Below are positions 21,503 to 30,314 of a stretch of DNA of 47,843 bases, one piece after another. Location of the stretch: NCBI RefSeq assembly GCF_023653175.1, contig NZ_JAMNXL010000008.1, positions 1-47,843 on the forward strand. Direction: 5' to 3'. Numbering within the stretch: position 1 is the stretch's first letter; every line of letters begins with the position of its first letter. This stretch comes from Erythrobacter sp. Its GTDB lineage: Bacteria > Pseudomonadota > Alphaproteobacteria > Sphingomonadales > Sphingomonadaceae. Below the pieces are notes generated by a model. The model ran no database searches. It saw only the letters and a list, made by a program, of their open reading frames with translations, and was not told the DNA's origin. Made by a program: the position numbers and the translations under genes.

Positions 21503-22734
21503 GGCAAGCGCAGGCCCTCGCCATCACCAACGCGCAGTTGGTCACTCGTGCGGGGGTGGTTGACGGTGCATTGCGCTGTCGTGACGGGGTCATTGACGCG
21601 GTCGGTGCCGACGTTGCCCCGCAAGATGGCGACGAAGTGATTGATGCGCGCGGCAAGCTGCTCGCCCCCGGCCTCGTCGATCTCGGGGTTTTCGCGGTCG
21701 ACAAGCCCGCCTTCCATTTCGGCGGGATCACCCGCGCCGCGCTGATGCCCGACCAGTCGCCCCCGCTCGATCTGCCGAGCCGCGTCGGCTTCATCGCCAA
21801 GAGCGGCAAGCCCGATCTGTGGGTGCATCCGCTGGCCGCCGCCACGCGCGGGCTAGAAGGGCGCGAGCTTGCCGAACTGGCGCTGATGCAGGATGCGGGC
21901 GCGCGCGGGATCGCCACCGGGCGGCGCTGGATCGCCGATAGCGGCGTGATGCTGAGGCTGCTGCAATATGCCGCGATGCTCGGCCTTGTGGTTGTGACCC
22001 ATGCCGAGGACGGGGGGCTGGCCGGAGACGCCGCCGCCACCGCGGGCGAGATCGCGACCCGGCTCGGCCTCCCCGCCGCGCCCGCCGAGGCCGAGGCGCT
22101 CGCCATCGCCCGCGACATCGCGCTTGCGGAACTTGCCGGGGCGCGGCTGCATATCCGGCAGGTGACCACCACACGCGGCTTCGATCTGGTGCGCGAGGCG
22201 AAGGCGCGGGGGCTGCCCGTGACCTGCGGGATCACGCCGGCGCACTTCATGCTTTCCGACCTCGCCACCGCCGATTTCCGCACCTTCACCCGCCTCTCGC
22301 CCCCCTTGCGCACCGAGGCCGACCGGCAGGCGGCGCTCGCGGCAATCGCCGATGGCACGGTGGACGTGATCGCCAGCGGCCACGATCCGCGCGGGCCCGA
22401 GGACAAGCGCCTGCCCTTCGCCGATGCCGCCCCCGGTATGGCCGGGGCCGAGACGCTGCTCGCGATGACATTGGGTCTGGTGCGCGACGGCGTGATCGAT
22501 ACGGCGCACGCCTTCGCGCTGCTGGCGACCAATCCTGCAAAGCTCCTCGGGGTGCCGGCAGGCGCGCTTGCCGAAGGTCTGGAGGCCGACCTCGTCCTCA
22601 TCGACGCGCAAGCGCCGTGGATCATCGACCGCCGCAAGATGGAGGCGACCGCCGACAACACGCCCTTCGACCGTCAGGGCGCACAGGGGCGGGTGCTGGG
22701 GCTGTGGAAGGGTGGCGTCAGGCTCGGCGCATAA
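21499..22734 (+). CDS. Dihydroorotase-like protein, apparently non-catalytic (PyrC'/PyrX-type)
   Basis: ATGA overlap with pyrB; DHOase fold sequence ([30 protein letters not shown]) but [14 protein letters not shown] replaces the PGLIDxHVH motif. Confidence 0.88.
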   Translation: MRQAQALAITNAQLVTRAGVVDGALRCRDGVIDAVGADVAPQDGDEVIDARGKLLAPGLVDLGVFAVDKPAFHFGGITRAALMPDQSPPLDLPSRVGFIAKSGKPDLWVHPLAAATRGLEGRELAELALMQDAGARGIATGRRWIADSGVMLRLLQYAAMLGLVVVTHAEDGGLAGDAAATAGEIATRLGLPAAPAEAEALAIARDIALAELAGARLHIRQVTTTRGFDLVREAKARGLPVTCGITPAHFMLSDLATADFRTFTRLSPPLRTEADRQAALAAIADGTVDVIASGHDPRGPEDKRLPFADAAPGMAGAETLLAMTLGLVRDGVIDTAHAFALLATNPAKLLGVPAGALAEGLEADLVLIDAQAPWIIDRRKMEATADNTPFDRQGAQGRVLGLWKGGVRLGA

Positions 22735-22741
22735 AAGAAAA

Positions 22742-22770
22742 CTCCCGGACAGCGCTGGGCTGTCCGGGAG
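22742..22770 (-). terminator. Rho-independent terminator for the minus-strand SPOR gene (next to pyrC-like stop)
   Basis: CTCCCGGACAGC-gctgg-GCTGTCCGGGAG perfect 12-bp stem; TTTTCTTTTAT on the minus-strand 3' side. Confidence 0.85.
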
Positions 22771-22802
22771 CAGGGGTGCTCATTCCTGTTACGGAAATCT
22801 TC

Positions 22803-24221
22803 TTAGCGGCTGCGGGTTGCAACCTGCACGTCGCGCTTGACCGCACCGGCCGGCGGGGTCGAGGCGGCGTAGGCGAAGCAGCCGCGGCCCGCCGACTTCA
22901 CCGTCCCGCACAGCGCGCGGGCGCTCTGCGAGGTGAAGCCGTCGGCGGCGACGCGCCAATAGGTCTTGCCGCTCACCACCGCTTCGGTGATCACCGGCTT
23001 GCGGTCCTTCAATTGCGGGAACTTGGCCTGCAGCGTGCTCCAGCCGCGCTGGGCTTCGGCCTTGCTGACATAGGAGCCGAGCTGGACGAGGTGCGTGGCA
23101 GGGCCCTTCTCGACCGGCGCCGGCGCCGGAGCAGCGGCGGCCGTGGTCGCGGCCATGCGGCGCTGCGATGCGGCAGGGACCACGCGCGGGGCGGCAGGTG
23201 GAACAGGCGCGCGCACTGCCGCAGGAGCGGCGGCGGGCAGCGGCTGAACCACCGGGTTGGAGACGAACTGGATCCCCGTTGCGACGGGTGCAGCCGCGGC
23301 GAAGGTCACAATCGGCTGTTCGGTTGCCGCTTCGGGCGCAGGCGCAGGCGCAGTGAAGGCGGCGGTGAAGGTCGCGGAAGGGGCCGGATCGATCACCTGC
23401 ACCGGCTCGGGCGCCGGCTCGGCCGCGGCCAGCGCCACGTCGGCGTCGACATCGGCTTCGGCAACCATCATGTCCTGCGCCAGGAAATTGGCGAGCGCGA
23501 GGTGCTGCGGCTGTCCGGCATCGGCGCGCGGCGCCACGTCGAGCAGTGCGGCAACCCGCTGCGGTGCCATTTCCGGGGCGCTCATCTGGGCCCATTCGCC
23601 AAGCCGCGTTTCGAGCTGGTCGGCAGGCACGTCCTCGGCCGCCATCACCCGCGCCGCGCGCCAGTTGCCGGCGAGTGCATAGGTATAAGCGAGGTTCTGG
23701 CGCAGCTTGGGGGTCGCTTCCTCGGCGCTGCGCACCGCGCCCACCAGCACGCCCACGCCGCGTTCGGGCTGCCCGGCGAGTGCCAGCGCAAGGCCGAGAT
23801 CGGCCGGATCGATCGCGGCCGAATAGCCGTCGAGCATCCCGATGGCCGCCTGCGAATCGCCAATGGCGATCTTGGCGAGTGCAAAGCTCAGCACGGTGCG
23901 CGGGTTGCTGTCACCAAGTTCGATCGCGTCGCCGAAGGTGATTGCGGCCGCTTCGAAGCGGCCCGCCTCGAGATAGGCAGCGCCCAGCAGCGCGCGGTAG
24001 CCGGAATTGCGCCCGTCGGCCTGCACCGCCGCTTCGGCGTGCTTGATGGCCTTTTCGACCTTGCCCTTGGCGAGCGCTTCCTGCGCGTTTGCGAAGGAGG
24101 TCTCGGCGCGCGGTGCGGCCGAGGCCGGCGTGCCAACGAAGGCCAGCCCCGCGATCGCAGTGGTGACGGCCAGCGCAAGCCGCGGCGAGTTCTTCCGTCC
24201 GGTTTTGATGCTGCGGTCCAT
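22803..24221 (-). CDS. Secreted TPR-like repeat protein with C-terminal SPOR domain
   Basis: Signal peptide LALAVTTAIAGLAFVGTPASAA; TPR-like N-terminal half; VQLGSYVSKAEAQRGWSTLQAKFPQL...VSGKTYWRVAADGF SPOR signature. Confidence 0.85.
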   Translation of the reverse strand: MDRSIKTGRKNSPRLALAVTTAIAGLAFVGTPASAAPRAETSFANAQEALAKGKVEKAIKHAEAAVQADGRNSGYRALLGAAYLEAGRFEAAAITFGDAIELGDSNPRTVLSFALAKIAIGDSQAAIGMLDGYSAAIDPADLGLALALAGQPERGVGVLVGAVRSAEEATPKLRQNLAYTYALAGNWRAARVMAAEDVPADQLETRLGEWAQMSAPEMAPQRVAALLDVAPRADAGQPQHLALANFLAQDMMVAEADVDADVALAAAEPAPEPVQVIDPAPSATFTAAFTAPAPAPEAATEQPIVTFAAAAPVATGIQFVSNPVVQPLPAAAPAAVRAPVPPAAPRVVPAASQRRMAATTAAAAPAPAPVEKGPATHLVQLGSYVSKAEAQRGWSTLQAKFPQLKDRKPVITEAVVSGKTYWRVAADGFTSQSARALCGTVKSAGRGCFAYAASTPPAGAVKRDVQVATRSR

Positions 24222-24277
24222 GGTCAAAGTCCCCCGTAGATCCTGTTGGTTCACGTTGTGGTGGTGGTTGCGGGCGC

Positions 24278-25006
24278 TCAGTGGCGCTTCAGGTGATTGG
24301 CGATGACGTCGAGCTCGTCATACTCGGCGAGCAGACGGTCGAGCGCCTCGGTCACGAGCACCTGGGCGCTGACGCCCTGCATGGTCGCGGCGAGGCGCAG
24401 CTTGAGATGGCGGTCGGCGTCGAGTCGCAGAGTGAAGGCGGCGCGGCGGGCAGATTGCGGCGCGACCACGCGCACTCTCACGGCAGCGCGAGGCGCTGCG
24501 GCGGGCATGGGCGCAGGCTGCGGCTCGGGAAGGGTGATGTGCGGGGCGAGCGGCGAGTAGATCGCGGTGTCCGCTTCCTCGCCCTCTTCATCCTCATCGT
24601 AACCCGCAGAACCGTAATTGGCACCGTCGAGGGCTTCGTCGTAGAGCGTTTCGCCGTCTTCGTAGTCGTCGTATTCGTCGGTCTCGGGGCCGGTCATCGC
24701 CGCATCGGCAAGCACGCGCTCTTCGAGGCGGCGCTGCTGACGACGGATTATCGGACCGGGTCCCGCAGTGGTCGGACCGGCGGCGAGGTCGGCGCTGATC
24801 GGCACGATGTCCGCGCCGCCTTCACCTTCCGAATCGCCCCCCATGTCGTGGCCCATGTCGTTCCAGCCGAGATCCTCGAGCTTGTCTTCGGGCACGACCG
24901 ATTCCTCGGTAACCAGCGGCGCGACCTGCGGACGCATCGCGGGCTTGGCGCCGCCCTTGCGTGCCAGCAGCGAGGGGCCGAGCGAGGCGAAACCGGAATC
25001 CGACAT
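24278..25006 (-). CDS. Hypothetical acidic protein with C-terminal ribbon-helix-helix-like domain (candidate ParA partner)
   Basis: Long Asp/Glu-rich disordered region; C-term AAFTLRLDADRHLKLRLAATMQGVSAQVLVTEALDRLLAEY has RHH strand-helix-helix pattern; directly downstream of ParA. Confidence 0.7.
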   Translation of the reverse strand: MSDSGFASLGPSLLARKGGAKPAMRPQVAPLVTEESVVPEDKLEDLGWNDMGHDMGGDSEGEGGADIVPISADLAAGPTTAGPGPIIRRQQRRLEERVLADAAMTGPETDEYDDYEDGETLYDEALDGANYGSAGYDEDEEGEEADTAIYSPLAPHITLPEPQPAPMPAAAPRAAVRVRVVAPQSARRAAFTLRLDADRHLKLRLAATMQGVSAQVLVTEALDRLLAEYDELDVIANHLKRH

Positions 25007-25024
25007 GGCCGTCAGCGCCTTCGC

Positions 25025-25750
25025 TTACTGCGCCACCCGGCGGCCGAAGCCCCCGGCGGGACGCGGCACGCCGCCCATGTGCTGGTGACCCGCACCATTG
25101 GGAGCAGGCGCGAACACGGTGCGGCGGAAATTCTTCTCGAGGCGGTCGGCAATATAGCGCCACAGCGCGGCGATCTCGGCGGCCGAGCGGCTTTCGGGGT
25201 CGACCTCCATCACTGTCCGGCCATCGATCATCGAGGCGGCGAAATCGGTGCGGTGGTGCAGCGTGATCGGCGCGACGGTGCCGTGCTGCGACAGCGCGAC
25301 CGCGGCTTCCGAGGTGATCTTGGCCTTGGGCGTGGCCGCGTTGACGACGAACACCAGTGGCTTGCCCGCACGCTCGCACAGGTCGACCGTGGCGCCCACG
25401 GCGCGCAGATCGTGCGGCGACGGACGGGTCGGCACGACGATCAGTTCGGCGACCGAGATCACCGACTGGATCGCCATGGTGATCGCGGGCGGCGTGTCGA
25501 TCACCGCCAGCTTGAAGCCCTGCTGGCGCAGGACGGCAAGGTCATTGGCAAGGCGCGCGACGGTGGTCTGGGCGAAGGCGGGATATTCCGCCTCGCGCTC
25601 GTTCCACCAGTCCGCGAGGGAGCCTTGCGGGTCGATATCGATCAGCACCACCGGGCCGGCGCCTGCGCGCTGGGCCTGGACGGCGAGATGTCCGGACAGG
25701 GTGGTCTTGCCCGATCCACCTTTCTGCGATGCCAAAGCGAGTACACGCAA
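25025..25750 (-). CDS. ParA family ATPase (short, no N-terminal HTH; chromosomal orphan)
   Basis: ALASQKGGSGKTTLSGHLAVQAQ deviant Walker A; VVLIDIDPQGSLADWW; AVIDTPPAIT; TTG start proposed. Confidence 0.92.
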   Translation of the reverse strand: MRVLALASQKGGSGKTTLSGHLAVQAQRAGAGPVVLIDIDPQGSLADWWNEREAEYPAFAQTTVARLANDLAVLRQQGFKLAVIDTPPAITMAIQSVISVAELIVVPTRPSPHDLRAVGATVDLCERAGKPLVFVVNAATPKAKITSEAAVALSQHGTVAPITLHHRTDFAASMIDGRTVMEVDPESRSAAEIAALWRYIADRLEKNFRRTVFAPAPNGAGHQHMGGVPRPAGGFGRRVAQ

Positions 25751-26023
25751 CGCCTGGGTCCCCCATGGATTGATCCGTTGCGCCGCTGCCCCATTGCAGC
25801 GCCCGACAACGGCTGGATGGACACGGGATCGCAGGATACCCCTAATTTAGGGTTAACATGCTGGCCCTGCTCGGAATGGTAGTTGCGGCAAGGCGGGTGG
25901 TCGGCGGCGTGCCGCGCTTGGCCTGAGCGCTGTGCAACCATTTGCTAACCGTGTTCGGCTAAGCAGCGATCGGCTTTATGTACGCTTACGCTGCTCCCAG
26001 CACCAACAGGCGAGACTCGATCG

Positions 26024-27133
26024 ATGGCACGGTTCATGACGGCAGGATCCAAGAAGGCGATGATGGCAGGCGCGGCCCTGGTCGGTGCGGCAGGGGCGCT
26101 GCTGGCGGCGGCGCCCGCGCTCGCGGACGTCAAGGCCGGGGTCGATGCATGGACGGCGGGCGACTTTGCGCGCGCCGTAGTCGAATGGCAGGGCCCGGCT
26201 GCGGCCGGCGATCCCGATGCGCTGTTCAACCTCGCGCAGGCCTATCGACTCGGACGCGGGGTCGAGATCGACAATGCCCGCGCCCGCCAGCTCTATGAAC
26301 AGGCCGCGGCGCTCGGCCATGTCAAGGCCGCCGACAATTTCGGGCTGATGCTGTTCCAGGAAGGCGAGCAACAGAAGGCCATGCCGCTGATCCAGGCTGC
26401 CGCCGACCGCGGCGATCCGCGCGCGCAATATGTGCTGGGCCTGTCGCACTTCAACGCCGATTACGCCCCGCGCGACTGGACGCGCGCCTATGCGCTGATG
26501 ACGCTGGCCAACAGCTCCGGCCTGCCGCAGGCGCGCGAGGCGCTGGCGCAGATGGACAAATATGTGCCCCAGGCCCAGCGCGCCCAGGCCCAGTCGCTGG
26601 CCCGCGAGCTCGAGGCCGGAGCGCGGTCGCAGCGCCAGGCCGAGCTCGCCGCTGCCGAACTCGCTACCCGACCGGCCGCTTCGGTGGTTCCGGCAGTTGC
26701 CGCCGCGCCCACGCCGAAGCCCGCCACCAAACCGCCGGTCGTGACGGTCGCTGCCGCCGCGCCCAAGCCGATGGGCCTGCCGCCCGCACCCAAGCCAATC
26801 ACTTCGGCTCCGGCTCCGGCGCCAGCGCAAGTCACGCTCGCCTCCGCCCCCAAGGGCTCGACCGTCACCCCCGTTCCGGCCGCGCTTGCTCCCCGCAAGC
26901 AGGGCAGCTGGCGCGTGCAGCTCGGCGCCTTCGGGGTCGCGGGCAATGCCGACAAGCTGTGGAGCCAGCTCGGCGGCCATGCCGCGCTGGCGGGCACGCG
27001 CAAGACGCTGGTGCCGAGCGGCAATCTCACCCGCCTGCTTGCCACCGGCTTTGCCAGCGAAGCCGAAGCGGGCCGCGCCTGCGCTGCCCTCAAGCGCGAG
27101 GGCAAGGCCTGCGTCGTCGCCGGGCAGGGCTGA
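26024..27133 (+). CDS. SEL1-like repeat protein with C-terminal SPOR domain
   Basis: DALFNLAQAYRLGRGVEIDNARARQLYEQAAALGHVKAADNFG SEL1 repeats; Pro/Ala linker; SWRVQLGAFGVAGNADKLWSQL SPOR. Confidence 0.87.
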   Translation: MARFMTAGSKKAMMAGAALVGAAGALLAAAPALADVKAGVDAWTAGDFARAVVEWQGPAAAGDPDALFNLAQAYRLGRGVEIDNARARQLYEQAAALGHVKAADNFGLMLFQEGEQQKAMPLIQAAADRGDPRAQYVLGLSHFNADYAPRDWTRAYALMTLANSSGLPQAREALAQMDKYVPQAQRAQAQSLARELEAGARSQRQAELAAAELATRPAASVVPAVAAAPTPKPATKPPVVTVAAAAPKPMGLPPAPKPITSAPAPAPAQVTLASAPKGSTVTPVPAALAPRKQGSWRVQLGAFGVAGNADKLWSQLGGHAALAGTRKTLVPSGNLTRLLATGFASEAEAGRACAALKREGKACVVAGQG

Positions 27134-27230
27134 GCTTGCGCCCGGGATCCGGCGCCGCCTGACGCACCGCCTTTCCCAAGCTGGCGGGAGTCGCTAAGCT
27201 CGCCCCGTTCAGTCGGACCGGGGATCAGCC

Positions 27231-28517
27231 ATGGATACACCGCTGTCGCCGGGCGCGGCCGAGCAAGGCGCCCCAGGGCTCGCCCCGACTGAGAGCGGCG
27301 CGCGCATCGACACGCTCGATTTCATCCGCGGCATCGCTGTGATGGGCATCCTCGCCGCCAACATCATCGCCTTCGGTCAGCCGTTCGAGGCCTATATCTA
27401 TCCGGGTGCGTTCCGCACCGATCCGGCCGACCCGGGCGGATGGCTGTGGATCACGCAGTTCGTTCTGATCGACGGCAAGATGCGCGGGCTCTTCACCCTG
27501 CTGTTCGGGGCTGGCCTGTATCTCTTCATGGAGAAGGCGTGGGCGCGCGGGGCAAGCGTGGGACTTCAGGCATGGCGGCTGGCCATCCTGATGCTTTTCG
27601 GCCTGATCCACTTCTTCCTGATCTGGAACGGCGACATCCTGTTTTCCTACGCGCTGTTCGGCTTTGTCACGCTCGCTTGCCTCGGGTGGAGCGCGCGGGC
27701 GCAGGCGACGGTCGCGCTCGCAGGCTACATCACCGGCGTGGCGTTTTGTGCGGTCACCTACACTTTCCCGTGGCTGATCCTGGACACGCCCTTCGGCCAG
27801 TCGAGTCCGGCACTGACGGAGCAGCGGGAGCCGCTTTCGGCCGTGGTCGATGCGGCGCTGGCGAGCGGCGAAGTTCCCGCCAACATGATCGCCGCCGGCG
27901 ATTACGCGGCGCTGGTCGCGTATCGCGTGACAACGGAATGGATGGAACCCCTGAACAATGCGCTGCTGTTCGGGTGGGAAACCCTGCCGCTGATGGTCCT
28001 TGGCGTGGCGCTGTACCGGCTCGGGTTCTTCCATGGCGCCTTCGGCCGACGCCGGATGGTGGTCTGGGGCTGGATCGGAGTGATCGCGGGCGGGGTCGGC
28101 CACCTTGCCATCGGGCTCGTCATGAAGGCGGGGGGCTTCACCTATTTCGGCGGCGTCGCGGCGTTTCTGGGCCTCAGCCCGCTGCCGAGGCTGTGGATGG
28201 TGGTGGGGCTGGCCGCCCTGCTGGTCGCCTATGCGCCTTCCGCGACCGGCTGGCTGGGCGACCGCGTGCGCGCCGCGGGCCGCGCGGCCTTCACCAATTA
28301 TCTGGGCACCTCGATCGTGATGATGTTCGTCTTCCAGGGTTGGGCGCTGGGGCTGTTCGGCCAGTTGAACCGTCCGCAACTCTACATCGTGGTGGCGCTG
28401 GCGTGTATCGTGATGCTGGCGTGGTCGAAGCCGTGGCTCGATCGCTACAACTACGGCCCGCTGGAGTGGCTGTGGCGGTGCCTGACCTACCGGCGGGTGT
28501 TTCCGCTGCGGAAATGA
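27231..28517 (+). CDS. DUF418 family membrane protein
   Basis: RIDTLDFIRGIAVMGILAANIIAF N-terminus; C-terminal GRAAFTNYLGTSIVMMFVFQGWALGLFG. Confidence 0.88.
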   Translation: MDTPLSPGAAEQGAPGLAPTESGARIDTLDFIRGIAVMGILAANIIAFGQPFEAYIYPGAFRTDPADPGGWLWITQFVLIDGKMRGLFTLLFGAGLYLFMEKAWARGASVGLQAWRLAILMLFGLIHFFLIWNGDILFSYALFGFVTLACLGWSARAQATVALAGYITGVAFCAVTYTFPWLILDTPFGQSSPALTEQREPLSAVVDAALASGEVPANMIAAGDYAALVAYRVTTEWMEPLNNALLFGWETLPLMVLGVALYRLGFFHGAFGRRRMVVWGWIGVIAGGVGHLAIGLVMKAGGFTYFGGVAAFLGLSPLPRLWMVVGLAALLVAYAPSATGWLGDRVRAAGRAAFTNYLGTSIVMMFVFQGWALGLFGQLNRPQLYIVVALACIVMLAWSKPWLDRYNYGPLEWLWRCLTYRRVFPLRK

Positions 28518-28935
28518 GTGCAAAGCACATCCATCTTTGCTTAGTACGGAGAGGCAGGGGAATACCGAAGCGTAAGCCACTAGGTTTCGGTCGTAATGGA
28601 CTGACGATGCGTCCACCGCCGGCTACAACTCTCGGATCTTCACCAGCATTCCGGGCCGAACTAAGAGCCCAGCGAGCTAAGGAGGCATCTGAGCTTGCCG
28701 AACGATCAGAGCGTAAGTGGTACCGATCAGTCATCAAAAAATTTGGGATCGAGAGAGCAGCCCATTTTGGCGTGCCCCGGTCGATGATTGACGCAGCTAG
28801 GCGCGGCGCCAAGCACCACGTCAAAAGGACCGGATGGGCGATTGATCTCTGCCAGCAGCCAAACACCCTTGCTATTAAGAATGGTTCGCATACATTGCCT
28901 CCTGCAAACGCTTCGCAGGAAAGATTCGCACGCCC

Positions 28936-29136
28936 ATGTACATCTGCATTTGCAATGCCATCCGTGAGAATGATTTGCGCAAAGCCGCGCTCGCCTGCGA
29001 CGGCGACGCGGAGGCGACCTATGCCTGCCTCGGCAAGCGCCCCAATTGCGGCCAGTGCCTTGAAGAGGCGCAGGAAATCATCGACGCCGAGCGCGCGGCG
29101 GCGCGTTGCGATTTCCTCGCAGTAGAAGCCGCCTGA
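28936..29136 (+). CDS. bfd: Bacterioferritin-associated ferredoxin (2Fe-2S)
   Basis: MYICICNAIRENDLRKA...KRPNCGQCLEEAQEII, CxC...CxxC. Confidence 0.88.
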   Translation: MYICICNAIRENDLRKAALACDGDAEATYACLGKRPNCGQCLEEAQEIIDAERAAARCDFLAVEAA

Positions 29137-29143
29137 CCCGCGA

Positions 29144-29175
29144 TTGCGAACGGATCGCAAGCGACTGATTCGCAA
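29144..29175. promoter_or_regulatory. Candidate iron-responsive operator, two overlapping 17-bp palindromes upstream of bfr
   Basis: TTGCGA-ACGGA-TCGCAA (29144-29160) followed by AAGCGACTGATTCGCAA (29159-29175). Confidence 0.45.
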
Positions 29176-29273
29176 AGAAAAATCCTCTACCGCCCTTGCG
29201 GACAGGCCCCGGCACCGTCTACAATGACGGTAATGCCGCAACCCGGCTTTGACATTTCGCAAAGGACAAACCC

Positions 29274-29756
29274 ATGAAGGGCGACCAGAAGGTCATCGAT
29301 TTCCTCAACCAGGCGCTCACTAACGAGTTGACCGCGATCAACCAGTACTGGCTGCACTACCGCGTGCTCGACAACTGGGGCCTCAAGAAGCTCGCCGCCT
29401 ATGAGCGCCACGAGAGCATCGAGGAGATGGAGCACGCCGACAAGCTGGCCGAGCGTATCCTGTTCCTCGAGGCGCTGCCCAATTTTCAGGCAATCCACAA
29501 GCTCAAGGTCGGCGAGAATGTCGAGGAAGTGCTCAAGGCCGACCTCGCGCTCGAGCATGAGGCGATCCCGCTGCTGCGCGATGCGATCGAGCATTGCGAA
29601 AGCGTGCGCGACTATGTCAGCCGCGACCTGTTCGCCTACATCCTCAAGAACGAGGAGGAGCATGTCGACTTCCTCGAAACCCAGTTCGAGCTAATCGAGC
29701 GCATGGGGCTGCACAATTATTGCCAGCTCCAGAGCGCGCCCGCCGGCGACAAGTAA
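29274..29756 (+). CDS. bfr: Bacterioferritin
   Basis: MKGDQKVIDFLNQALTNELTAINQYWLHYRVL; ferroxidase Glu/His pattern; Met52 (haem-ligand position) present. Confidence 0.95.
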   Translation: MKGDQKVIDFLNQALTNELTAINQYWLHYRVLDNWGLKKLAAYERHESIEEMEHADKLAERILFLEALPNFQAIHKLKVGENVEEVLKADLALEHEAIPLLRDAIEHCESVRDYVSRDLFAYILKNEEEHVDFLETQFELIERMGLHNYCQLQSAPAGDK

Positions 29757-29778
29757 GGGCCGCCCGCAAGGGGTGCAC

Positions 29779-29818
29779 AAAAAGGGGGCAGGGCCGGATG
29801 CGGCGCCTGCCCCTTTTT
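29779..29818. terminator. Bidirectional rho-independent terminator between bfr and DUF2721 gene
   Basis: AAAAAGGGGGCAGG...CCTGCCCCTTTTT inverted repeat with A/T flanks. Confidence 0.85.
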
Positions 29819-29822
29819 GCGT

Positions 29823-30314
29823 CTACTCCTTGGGCGCAGTCGCGCCGATCGCCGCGAGCCGGGTCTCGAACAGGAAGAAGCCGAGGCCGGTCACCAGCAG
29901 CAGCATCGTCAGCACCCACAGGCCTGCGATCACGGTGCCGATCTGGGCGGTGATATAGGCGGAGATGAACAGCAGCATGATGACCGCGCTGATCATCACC
30001 GCGGATGCGGTCGAGAACATGATAGCGCCCTGCATCAGCCGCCGCCGCCGCATCAGCCAACCGAACTCGCGCACCTGACGCGGGGTGCGGTGTTCCTCCA
30101 TCTTGTCCTCGATGGTCTCGATCCGCTTGGCGATCCAGATCATGCGGCTCATGATGACGTTCATGATTGCGCCGATGCCGGAGAGCAGGAAGGCGGGCGC
30201 AAGGCTCAGCTGCACCACCTGCTGGACGCGCGGGGTGGAGGCGGTGCGCTCAAGGATCTCGAGCGCGAAGGGCGCCTGCGGGGCGGCAGCGGCCAGGGTG
30301 TCGATGAGGGTCAC
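29823..30314 (-). CDS. DUF2721 family membrane protein
   Basis: LSLAPAFLLSGIGAIMNVIMSRMIWIAKRIE...FGWLMRRRRLMQGAIMFSTASAVMIS; GTG start overlapping upstream TGA. Confidence 0.85.
   Translation of the reverse strand: MTLIDTLAAAAPQAPFALEILERTASTPRVQQVVQLSLAPAFLLSGIGAIMNVIMSRMIWIAKRIETIEDKMEEHRTPRQVREFGWLMRRRRLMQGAIMFSTASAVMISAVIMLLFISAYITAQIGTVIAGLWVLTMLLLVTGLGFFLFETRLAAIGATAPKE

Noticed and set aside
22617-24239. 540-aa plus-strand ORF opposite the TPR/SPOR gene
   Set aside because: Gly/Arg-rich shadow ORF; the minus strand encodes signal peptide and SPOR domain.
24281-25882. 533-aa plus-strand ORF opposite parA and its partner
   Set aside because: Antisense to a clear ParA; composition typical of a shadow ORF.
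27440-29125. 561-aa plus-strand ORF overlapping DUF418 and bfd
   Set aside because: Mostly an alternate frame of the DUF418 gene in GC-rich DNA; only the segment 28607-28935 is retained as a possible remnant.
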